Shown here: positions 17,344 to 24,767 of the stretch, one piece after another
Position numbering within the stretch: the stretch's first letter is position 1
Layout of the letters: each line of letters starts with the position of its first letter
NCBI GenBank assembly: GCA_014239155.1
Contig: JAAZZQ010000068.1
Location: 1 to 64,000, forward strand
Direction: 5' to 3'
Length of the DNA stretch: 64,000 bases
Origin: Lachnospiraceae bacterium
Lineage (GTDB): Bacteria; Bacillota; Clostridia; Lachnospirales; Lachnospiraceae
Translations under genes and position numbers: made by a program
Notes under the pieces: generated by a model
Database searches by the model: none
What the model was told of the DNA's origin: nothing
Seen by the model: the letters and a program-made list of their open reading frames with translations, nothing else

Positions 17344-17965
17344 ATGTTAAAAAGGTTTTGGGTGGAATATGTTGTTTTTTTGCTATTGGAGGGGCTATTG
17401 CAATTGCTTCTAATACAAGTACGGAATCCTTTTTTGGAATTTATGTGAGATTGTTATCTTCGTTATTATAGCTATTCTTTTATTTACAAGTGACAAACGC
17501 AAAGAGAAACGAAAAAGAAGAAATGAAGAACGCAAAGAAGCACTAAAAACGTGCACAATGAAACATATAAATGGTCTGCCGATTGCCGAAAATATGGATT
17601 GTAAAATTGTTTCAATGGATGATAAATTTATTTTTTCGTCTGGCGCTATGAATTTTGAGTTGGAAAAATCAAAGATAACAGATATGTGTATTTGGACAGA
17701 TAGGGAAATAGAGGAGCAGTATGTTTCCTCTGTCAGAGGTGCGGTTGGAGGTGCAATTCTATTCGGACCTTTAGGGGCAACGATAGGAGGAAGAGCTAAA
17801 AAGAAAACAATTAAAAACGAAATTCACAATTACTTGATTATCACTTGCCAGTCACCTGATATAAAATATATTGGTTTTGAGATAGGTCTTAGTTTAGCAT
17901 CTGCACAGATATATGTAAATGATTTTGAGAACAGAAATATTGTAGCAGAACTTTATCAACTATAA
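17344..17965 (+). pseudogene. Small membrane-anchored protein gene broken by two frameshifts (intact 3' part 17558-17965)
   Basis: A strong RBS (GGGAGGAGG) precedes ATG 17344, but that frame stops after 34 codons at TGA 17446. One base off, the same DNA reads LGGICCFFAIGGAIAIASNT, a normal membrane segment. A further shift near 17443 leads into EIVIFVIIAILLFTSDK followed by a basic stretch, and this last frame runs without a stop through ATG 17558 to 17965. The 17558 ATG has no RBS. The simplest reading is one gene, N-terminal membrane hairpin plus a soluble domain with a Gly-rich GAVGGAILFGPLGATIGG segment, that has suffered two indels. Function unknown. A sequencing error could give the same picture. 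Confidence 0.65.
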
Positions 17966-17980
17966 TACATAAAAGTTTTA

Positions 17981-18010
17981 CCCCTCTAACTGTTAGGGGG
18001 ATTTTCTTTT
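17981..18010 (+). terminator. Terminator after the broken membrane-protein gene
   Basis: CCCCTCTAA (17981-17989) pairs with TTAGGGGG (17993-18000) around a short loop; ATTTTCTTTT follows. Confidence 0.75.
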
Positions 18011-18211
18011 GTTTTATTGTTGGAGGCGGGACCTTCACCTTTCATGATAGGGAGGCAAACCTCAAGGTTAGAAGTTTTTAACAAAATTTTAGGTTTAAAT
18101 TCTTTTTGTAGAGGCTCAAAGAGACAATCCTAATTGAAGTGTGTTTTGTTTCATGTTATAATAAATTCTACGTATAATAAAGAATAATAGAAACAAATAA
18201 AGGATGAGAAT

Positions 18212-18328
18212 ATGAGACAAAGCTTAAAAAGAGATATGACAATATGGGGAAATGCGAATTTGATTACTTCGTTCTTGACAGCGTATGAACATATATCGGC
18301 AAAAATGCCAGAAAGACTTTTAAGGTGA
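18212..18328 (+). CDS. Possible 38-residue leader or small protein upstream of the oxidoreductase
   Basis: ATG 18212 is preceded by AAAGGATGAG and opens a 38-codon frame (starts MRQSLKRDMTIWG, ends MPERLLR) that stops 17 bases before the chosen start of the next gene. It resembles no family I recognise. The good RBS position supports translation; the short length and lack of known relatives weigh against. May simply couple translation of the next gene. Confidence 0.35.
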   Translation: MRQSLKRDMTIWGNANLITSFLTAYEHISAKMPERLLR

Positions 18329-18345
18329 TACAAGGAGATATGAAA

Positions 18346-18936
18346 ATGCCCACATTACTATTTATCAATGCATGTGTGCGCGGCAGAGATTCAAGGACAC
18401 TGGCTTTGGCGGAGCATCTGCTTGCATGTATCAAGGAAATAAACCATCAGGACATGGCATTTGAAATAGAAGAGATTCGTCTCTCCACAGAAAATCTGCT
18501 TCCACTAAACTATGAACGCCTTTTGCGGAGAGAGGAGTTGTTAGCGGCTGGTCAGCTTGGAGATACAATGTTTGACTATGCCAATGCGGTTGCGCAGGCA
18601 GATATGCTAGTGATTGCGGCGCCATATTGGGATATGTCTTTTCCTGCTTCTCTAAAGATATTTTTTGAGTTGGCAAGTGTAAATGGAATTACATTTACAT
18701 ATGCGCAAGATGGCACTCCCATTGGATTGAGTGTGGCAGAGGATATGTATTATGTGACAACTAGCGGCGGATATATTGGCGACTGCAATTTTGGCTTTGA
18801 ATATGCCAGTGCACTTTGCAAACTTTATGGCATGCACAACACGCATTTTGTTAGTGCGCAGGGATTAGATTTAGATGGAGCGAATGTGCAGGCAATTTTG
18901 GAAAAAGCCTGCAATGGAGAGATACAACATTATTGA
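18346..18936 (+). CDS. Flavodoxin-fold NAD(P)H-dependent oxidoreductase
   Basis: A 196-residue protein of the flavodoxin-like NAD(P)H oxidoreductase family (AzoR/MdaB-like): LLFINACVRGRDSRTLALAEHLL at the N-terminus is the flavin-phosphate loop region, VIAAPYWDMSFPASLKIFFE (about 86-105) is the hallmark FMN-binding segment, and TTSGGYIGD follows. It probably reduces quinones, azo compounds or similar with FMN. Start 18346 has AAGGAG 8 bases upstream; in-frame ATG 18340 is too close. The next gene starts 14 bases later. Confidence 0.88.
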   Translation: MPTLLFINACVRGRDSRTLALAEHLLACIKEINHQDMAFEIEEIRLSTENLLPLNYERLLRREELLAAGQLGDTMFDYANAVAQADMLVIAAPYWDMSFPASLKIFFELASVNGITFTYAQDGTPIGLSVAEDMYYVTTSGGYIGDCNFGFEYASALCKLYGMHNTHFVSAQGLDLDGANVQAILEKACNGEIQHY

Positions 18937-18950
18937 TGGGGGGTGGCTTT

Positions 18951-20246
18951 GTGGAATCAGTGGAGAAACTTGCAATAAAGGTATGGGGACTGTCCCGTGA
19001 CAGACTTTTGATTCATTTGCGTTTTCTTGATGTGGCGCTTTCTAGTATAGAATTCCGGTCGCAGCCAGGGACTGGGCAAGTTTTGTGTAATATTGGCTCG
19101 TCAAAAGCTGTAGTGATCTCTTATGACCCAGAAGTGCTGTTTCGACTCTACAAAGACAATCCAAACAATGTGACAAGACTACACCTGCATATATTATTAC
19201 ATTGTATTTTTGGACATTCTTATAAATATGACAAGGTGGAACAAGGGCTGTGGAATATTGCGGCAGATATGGCAGTGGAGAATGCGGCGCTGGGATTACA
19301 AATTTCTGGGCTTGAGACAAAACGTGATGAAGAGCGCAGAGAAATTCTAGCACAATGGTGTACGCGCGTAGGAGCACTGACCGCGGATAGAATCTATAGG
19401 AGGCTAAAGGAAGATAGACCAGAAAAAAAAGAGTTGTTGGCACTGGAAAGTCTTTTTTGCCGCGATGTGCATGATGGCTGGAAGATAACAGAGACACTTG
19501 AGATAACTGAGGCGCAGTGGAAAAAAATTAGTGAGCGAATCCGAGCGGAACTCAAATCATTTTCTGGGGATAAGTCCGATGACAAAAGCCTGTTGCAGAA
19601 TCTTGAGGAGGCTGTAAAGGAAACCTATGATTATGGAGATTTTCTGCGAAAGTTTAGTGTTTCTGGCGAGGAGATGCAGATCAATGATGATGAGTTTGAC
19701 TATGTATATTATACGTATGGACTTTCGCTCTATGGCAATCTTCCGCTGGTGGAGCCACTTGAGTATAAAGATGTCAATAAGATTAAAGAGTTTGTGGTGG
19801 CGATTGATACATCAGGCTCTTGTCGTGGAAGCGTGGTGCAGGCATTTTTAAATAAAACGTATCACATACTAAAAAGCAGTGAAAATTTTTTTCGCAAAGT
19901 GAATATTCATATTTTGCAGTGTGATTCACAAGTGCGCCGTGATACGAAGATAACAAATGATGAAGAATTTGAGTGTTTTATGCGGGAAGGGAAACTGGAA
20001 GGATTTGGTTCTACAGATTTTCGACCGGTGTTTGATTATGTGGACCAGGCCGTGGAACGTGGAGAATTTGAGAATCTAAAAGGGCTAATTTATTTTACAG
20101 ATGGATATGGGGTGTTTCCTGCGCGAAAACCGCCGCACGGTTATGACACTGCATTTGTGTTTCTGGAAGATAATTATGAGAAGCCGCCAATACCACCGTG
20201 GGCAATTAAGCTTGTACTTCCGGTGGAAGAGCTTGAAAAAGAATGA
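18951..20246 (+). CDS. VWA-like/DUF2201 putative metallopeptidase-domain protein
   Basis: A 431-residue protein. The N-terminal half (about 1-190) matches the DUF2201 putative metallopeptidase domain, with a His-rich helix LHLHILLHCIFGH (about 81-93) resembling a zincin HxxxH. The C-terminal half is a VWA-like domain with a MIDAS-type DTSGS (about 285) in VVAIDTSGSCRG. GTG 18951 follows GGGGGGTGG; an ATG at 18936 overlapping the previous stop is the alternative. It is followed 21 bases later by a MoxR-type ATPase. MoxR-VWA pairs act as chaperone-like systems for protein or metal-cofactor maturation; the client here is unknown. Confidence 0.85.
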   Translation: MESVEKLAIKVWGLSRDRLLIHLRFLDVALSSIEFRSQPGTGQVLCNIGSSKAVVISYDPEVLFRLYKDNPNNVTRLHLHILLHCIFGHSYKYDKVEQGLWNIAADMAVENAALGLQISGLETKRDEERREILAQWCTRVGALTADRIYRRLKEDRPEKKELLALESLFCRDVHDGWKITETLEITEAQWKKISERIRAELKSFSGDKSDDKSLLQNLEEAVKETYDYGDFLRKFSVSGEEMQINDDEFDYVYYTYGLSLYGNLPLVEPLEYKDVNKIKEFVVAIDTSGSCRGSVVQAFLNKTYHILKSSENFFRKVNIHILQCDSQVRRDTKITNDEEFECFMREGKLEGFGSTDFRPVFDYVDQAVERGEFENLKGLIYFTDGYGVFPARKPPHGYDTAFVFLEDNYEKPPIPPWAIKLVLPVEELEKE

Positions 20247-20267
20247 AAAAGAGAAGGGAGATTATGC

Positions 20268-21776
20268 GTGAATATCAAGCAGGCAAAAGAGCATATTAAA
20301 AATTCTGTAAAATTATATTTGAAAAAGGATGCATATGGAGAGTACTGTATTCCTGTAATGCGTCAGCGGCCTATTTTTCTTTTGGGTTCTCCGGGGATAG
20401 GAAAGACTGCTATTATGGAACAAATTGCGCAGGAACTTGGAATTGCGGTGGTGAGCTATTCCATGACGCATCATACAAGACAGTCGGCGTTGGGGCTTCC
20501 TTTTATTACACATAAAAATTACAAAGGACTGGAATTTGATATTTCGGAATACACCATGAGTGAGATTATTGCTTCTATCTACGAAGTGATGGAACAGTCT
20601 GGCATTGAGGAAGGAATTTTATTTTTGGATGAGATTAACTGTGTGTCGGAGACGCTTGCGCCTTCCATGTTGCAGTTTTTACAATACAAAGTTTTTGGAA
20701 AACACAAGGTCCCAGAAGGCTGGGTGATTGTCACAGCAGGAAATCCACCTGAGTATAACAAGTCCGTGCGCGAGTTTGACGTGGTGACAATGGATCGTAT
20801 GAAGCTAGTAGAAGTGGAAGCAGATTATGGTACATGGAAGGAATACGCTTTAAAACAGGGGATACACAATGCAGTGACCACTTATCTTGATATGAAAAAA
20901 AATGATTTCTATCGCGTGGAGACAAATGTTGGTGGCAAGTCTTATGTGACAGCAAGAGGATGGGAAGACTTATCAGCTATGATGCTTTTGTGCGAGGAGG
21001 AGAGCATTGTGGTGGATGAGACATTAGTTGCACAATATCTTCACAATGATAAGATTGTCCGGGAATTTACAGCATATTACGAGCTGTACAATAAATACAA
21101 AAAAGATTACAAAGTGGAGGAAATTCTGGAAGGTAGCAATTCCGCGCAAGTTGTGGAGCGCGCAAGAATTGCCAAATTTGACGAGCGGTTATCGCTGCTT
21201 GGAATGCTCTTAGACAAGCTAGAGAGTGAGATGAAAGAAAATCTTGAGAAGTCTGACTATCTGACAGACCTTATGAAGCTGCTTAAAGCAATACGGTCAT
21301 CGTATAATCCTTCGCTGGATATTGCTTCAATGTTGCGAGTGCAGGCAGAAAATCGCGAGAAAATAATTTGTTCCATGACCAATGCAGGTACTCTGTCAAA
21401 CGAGGATAAGAGAAGACACAGGGCTGTTATCCGTTTTTTGAATGAACAGCAGAAAGTGCTTCGGCTGGAAAATACTGTAGATTCGGCAAAGGTATTTGAG
21501 CTTTTGAAGGTGGCATTTGATAAAGAGACAACACAGTTAAAGGTAGAAAATGAAAGAATACAAAAAAGACTGCACAATCTGTTTGCCTTTAGCGAGACTG
21601 CATTTATGGATGGAAATGAGGTGCTTGTGCTGGTGACAGAGCTGACGGTCAACGCGTATAGCGCACGTTTTATTGCGCTGTATGGAAGTGAGGACTACCA
21701 CAGACACAATGAAGATTTGATGTTACATGAGCGTCAAAATGATATTATGAAAGAGATTGACGCGCTGGAGCTGTGA
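20268..21776 (+). CDS. MoxR-type AAA+ ATPase
   Basis: A 502-residue AAA+ protein: Walker A GSPGIGKTA (about 39-47), Walker B GILFLDEINCVSETLAP (about 116-132), sensor-1 region VTAGNPPEYNKSVREFD (about 158-174). The C-terminal 200 residues are helical and charged with no recognised domain. GTG 20268 is chosen because GAAGGGAG lies 7 bases upstream; a nearby ATG (20264) is in another frame. Together with the VWA-like protein just upstream it forms the standard MoxR/VWA couple, which remodels target complexes by ATP hydrolysis. Confidence 0.9.
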   Translation: MNIKQAKEHIKNSVKLYLKKDAYGEYCIPVMRQRPIFLLGSPGIGKTAIMEQIAQELGIAVVSYSMTHHTRQSALGLPFITHKNYKGLEFDISEYTMSEIIASIYEVMEQSGIEEGILFLDEINCVSETLAPSMLQFLQYKVFGKHKVPEGWVIVTAGNPPEYNKSVREFDVVTMDRMKLVEVEADYGTWKEYALKQGIHNAVTTYLDMKKNDFYRVETNVGGKSYVTARGWEDLSAMMLLCEEESIVVDETLVAQYLHNDKIVREFTAYYELYNKYKKDYKVEEILEGSNSAQVVERARIAKFDERLSLLGMLLDKLESEMKENLEKSDYLTDLMKLLKAIRSSYNPSLDIASMLRVQAENREKIICSMTNAGTLSNEDKRRHRAVIRFLNEQQKVLRLENTVDSAKVFELLKVAFDKETTQLKVENERIQKRLHNLFAFSETAFMDGNEVLVLVTELTVNAYSARFIALYGSEDYHRHNEDLMLHERQNDIMKEIDALEL

Positions 21777-21892
21777 GATGGTACGCATTATGCAGTATTG
21801 TGTGACAGTATTTTGATTGCTATTTACGGCATGGAAACTGCTTATAGTAACGTCTTTTAAACATAGTGTAACAATTGTGGGGACAATATTAT

Positions 21893-22840
21893 ATGAATGA
21901 CAATAAGAAAACAGATAAGATAATAGAAAATATGGGTGATGGCGGAGGACAACTTGTGTTTGCGTCTTATAAAGAAGGGTATATTTTTAAACAGTATCGA
22001 GGAATTGGCACAGCGGTTGTACTTCCATCACAAATAGAAGACAAAACAGTAGTTGGTGTGGAGCGTAAGGCTTTTCTAAGTTGTAAGACTATTCGTAGCA
22101 TTACGCTTCCAGATACCATAGAAGAGATTGGTGATTGGGCATTTGCGCATATGGAACAACTTAGGAATATCACAATACCATGTAGCCTTCCCAACCGTGG
22201 AAAAGAACTTTTTTTGGGGTGCAGACGGCTGCGGGAGATTGTACTAAATGGAACGGAGGAAGAGTGTGCGCAGCGCGCATCACAAGGAATTGGTCGAATG
22301 CTTGCATTGGCAGTTACAATTTTACATGACTATTTTTTGTTTGACCCAACAAACGTGGGTAAAGAGGATTGGGTGAAGCGCTGGGATGAAAAATTGCTTG
22401 CGTTGCTTGCATTGGATGATTTGGATGGTTTTGAGGAGCTGTGGACCTGCGGGGAAGAGGATTATGAGGGAAAGGATTATGATATTAAATCCTATCCAGT
22501 GGAAAAACGAAAAATGAAGTTACGTGTAGTATATTTTCGGTTATTACATTCTTATAAACTGTCTGATGTGATAAAGAATACGCTGATGAAATATTTATGC
22601 AGACACACAAAAGGTACAGATGCGCCCGAGGCATGGGAATTAATTGTGGAAGAACACTGCAGCGAACTTGAGTACTATCGCATTTTTGCGGAGGCAGGCG
22701 GCATAACAGAAGATAATTTTGCAGGTATTTTAGAGGATATTAAGGACAATGATGCTGAGATTAAAGCATTTTTGCTGCGCTATAAAGAAGAACATTTTGA
22801 CAGGAAAGACGCGTTTGCGGCATTTGATTTGGTGTGGTGA
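21893..22840 (+). CDS. Leucine-rich-repeat (BspA/LRR_5-type) protein
   Basis: A 315-residue cytoplasmic protein without signal peptide. Residues about 25-110 contain two or three BspA-type LRR units (IEEIGDWAFAHMEQLRNITIP, one unit; FLSCKTIRSITLPDTIE, another). The rest (110-315) is an acidic helical domain with no recognised family. It lies 116 bases after the MoxR gene on the same strand with no terminator seen between, so it may be a third member of the MoxR/VWA module, perhaps for partner recognition. ATG 21893 is chosen with GGGGA about 9 bases upstream; TTG 21875 is weaker. Confidence 0.7.
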   Translation: MNDNKKTDKIIENMGDGGGQLVFASYKEGYIFKQYRGIGTAVVLPSQIEDKTVVGVERKAFLSCKTIRSITLPDTIEEIGDWAFAHMEQLRNITIPCSLPNRGKELFLGCRRLREIVLNGTEEECAQRASQGIGRMLALAVTILHDYFLFDPTNVGKEDWVKRWDEKLLALLALDDLDGFEELWTCGEEDYEGKDYDIKSYPVEKRKMKLRVVYFRLLHSYKLSDVIKNTLMKYLCRHTKGTDAPEAWELIVEEHCSELEYYRIFAEAGGITEDNFAGILEDIKDNDAEIKAFLLRYKEEHFDRKDAFAAFDLVW

Positions 22841-22849
22841 AAAAGAGGT

Positions 22850-22923
22850 CTCATCTCCTCTACTCGCGCTGGGCGTCCGTCAGCCTTGCTGACATACTTC
22901 ATTTGGGCACCCGTGTGCATAAA
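22850..22923 (-). repeat. Dispersed 74-bp repeat, copy A
   Basis: On the minus strand this begins TTTATGCACACGGGTGCCCA and contains a GTCAGC-AAG-GCTGAC hairpin flanked by complementary GGGTGCCC/GGACGCCC. Nearly the same 74 bases occur on the plus strand at 39406-39479 and the first 27 bases again at 48207-48233. It sits 10 bases after the LRR gene stop. No transposase or clear target-site duplication is seen, so it looks like a REP/MITE-like element. Confidence 0.85.
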
Positions 22924-22930
22924 ACAGTAG

Positions 22931-22958
22931 ACGCAGGGATATAATTCCCTGCGTTTTA
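22931..22958. terminator. Bidirectional terminator between convergent genes
   Basis: ACGCAGGGA (22931-22939) pairs with TCCCTGCGT (22946-22954), followed by TTTAT on the plus strand. It lies between the rightward LRR gene and the leftward PPIase gene. Confidence 0.8.
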
Positions 22959-22973
22959 TAAACATAATAGATT

Positions 22974-24200
22974 TTATTTTTTGTAGCGTTCAACGAGATA
23001 TTCAATCACTGCTTCCCGGATTTCATTTTGTGCCATGTAGCCTTCACCGTTTGTCTCTTTCATCTGTGTGACGGATTCCTCACCGTATTCTTCAATCATT
23101 TCCGCATAGACAGCTTCCATATCAAGAGTGAGTCCAGCATCTTCAAACAGTGCTTGATATACCATTGCATCTTTTGTTGTCTCTTTTGCACGTTCTCTAA
23201 GTTCTAGCTCGTAGGACAATTCATCGGAGACATCATCATCTCTTAAATCCCACAGATTTTCATACATAGAAATTCCATAGTAGGCAGACATCTGCTCGTA
23301 GGACGCAAGCATTTGCTCATCACTGTATTTTGTGACTGCACGCACCTTCTTTAAGTAGTTTGCAGGATATGATTTTACAGTAGAGTTTTCCAAGATATAA
23401 TTGGTCAAAAATTCCTCAAGATGTTGCTCATAAAAGTTATTTTCTACAAAAGCACGATATTCTGCTGCGGTAGTTACACCTTCCTCGGTAATATTTTCTG
23501 TAACAAATTCATCGGTGAGTTCTGGTGTGACATTAATGCTGTTTATTGTAACTGCAAAACTTGCGTCCTTACCTGCGACATCCGCACCATCATAATCTGC
23601 CGGGAATGTTACCTCCACAGTCATTTCTTCGCCGGGTTTATGCCCAATAAGCTGTTGTTCGAAGTCATCGACAAACCTACCAGAGCCAATTGTCAAGTCA
23701 TAGCCTTGCCCGTTGCTGTTTCCGCCTTCAAATTCAACTCCGTCAACAGTTCCAACAAAATCAATGTTCACTTCGTCGCCGTCTGCAATTGCAAGGGAGG
23801 CGTCTGTACTGGACTCTTTGTGTTGTTCAAGAGTGGATTTAATAGAATCTTCAACTTCCTCTGTTTTGGCAGCAACCTCATCTTCAGGCACAGCAATATT
23901 TGCGTAATCTGGCAGTGTGACAACATCTTTTACATTGACACCCTCGATTTTGCCGTCTGCGGTGAGCCCAACGCTGGGATTTTCTGCGGAGGTTGTCCGA
24001 ATTACCGCAAGGAAAATACTTTTGCCTACTGCGAATGCAACGATTGCAATTAATATTGTGGCAATGGCAATCGTGATAATTTTTGCCGTGCGCTTTTGCC
24101 GCCGTTCCCGTGCGACCTCTTTTCTGCGCTCTTCACGTTTTGCTTTGCTTTTGCTTATATCGGGCGTTTCCGCCGTATTTGTTTTTTTCTCCTTAGCCAT
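22974..24200 (-). CDS. Membrane-anchored trigger-factor-like FKBP peptidyl-prolyl isomerase
   Basis: A 408-residue protein: charged N-terminus (1-37), one membrane helix (about 38-60), an N-terminal linker, an FKBP-type domain (about 140-230: DGDEVNIDFVGTVDGVEFEG, GSGRFVDDFEQQLIG, VEVTFPADY) and a trigger-factor C-terminal-like helical domain (about 235-408). The arrangement suggests an outward-facing foldase for secreted proteins, a PrsA-like role, as in many Lachnospiraceae. Start ATG at 24200 has GGAAAGGATAGG upstream. Monocistronic. Confidence 0.88.
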   Translation of the reverse strand: MAKEKKTNTAETPDISKSKAKREERRKEVARERRQKRTAKIITIAIATILIAIVAFAVGKSIFLAVIRTTSAENPSVGLTADGKIEGVNVKDVVTLPDYANIAVPEDEVAAKTEEVEDSIKSTLEQHKESSTDASLAIADGDEVNIDFVGTVDGVEFEGGNSNGQGYDLTIGSGRFVDDFEQQLIGHKPGEEMTVEVTFPADYDGADVAGKDASFAVTINSINVTPELTDEFVTENITEEGVTTAAEYRAFVENNFYEQHLEEFLTNYILENSTVKSYPANYLKKVRAVTKYSDEQMLASYEQMSAYYGISMYENLWDLRDDDVSDELSYELELRERAKETTKDAMVYQALFEDAGLTLDMEAVYAEMIEEYGEESVTQMKETNGEGYMAQNEIREAVIEYLVERYKK

Positions 24201-24362
24201 TTTAATAACCTATCCTTTCCATTTGATGTACGTATACTTACGACAAATAAAATTTGCTGTGAGTGCAAAACCTCATATTAATTTATCACAAAACCACAAA
24301 AAAATAAAGTCTTTGTGGTTTAATTCACAAACATTTTGTAACAATTCATTACTGTTTACACA

Positions 24363-24454
24363 GGACTTGGCATTTACTGCTAAGTCCATATCAAGACATA
24401 TATAGTAAGTAAAAATCCATTTGAGAATCAAATGGATTTTTACTTGTTACTGGA
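24363..24454 (+). repeat. Two adjacent hairpins upstream of the two-HTH regulator
   Basis: First, GGACTTGGCA (24363-24372), TTTAC loop, TGCTAAGTCC (24378-24387), one mismatch; the same hairpin occurs perfectly paired at 31876-31900. Second, a perfect 18-bp inverted repeat AAGTAAAAATCCATTTGA (24407-24424) with its complement at 24428-24445 around a 3-base loop. A third weaker pairing TTGTTACTG...CAGCAACAA spans about 24444-24473. The 567-base region between the PPIase and the regulator holds no other gene that I can support. Confidence 0.75.
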
Positions 24455-24675
24455 ATGGAGTGAACAGCAACAATAGTTCAGCTATACAAAATCAATTGTG
24501 CAAATTGTATATGGAAGCTTGCTTGATAAGGACAATTTATATAATTAATTCTATAGGATTGATGCCTATCATAAAATAAGTTGCTAACAAAAACCGAATA
24601 TTATTAGTGAAAATATACATTCTAGCAATTTATGAATGGCATAGCCAAATTGTTACAACATTTTTACAATTAGAA

Positions 24676-24755
24676 AAGAAATTTTATTTTGGTTGATTTT
24701 ATGCTATAATTTCTATCAAAAATTGTCAAACAATGTACAAATCAACGCATCAAAA
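24676..24755 (+). promoter_or_regulatory. Promoter/leader, copy 1 of a duplicated 80-bp block
   Basis: Contains an extended -10 element TGCTATAAT (24702-24710) and leads to the RBS of the two-HTH regulator. The whole block, from AAGAAATTTTATTTTGG to ACGCATCAAAA, recurs with point differences at 28732-28810 before the radical SAM operon. Confidence 0.75.
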
Positions 24756-24767
24756 GGAGGTTGGAAA

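Noticed and set aside
23421-24053. 210-codon plus-strand open frame opposite the PPIase gene
   Set aside because: Antisense to a well supported gene; composition is not protein-like and no RBS is seen.
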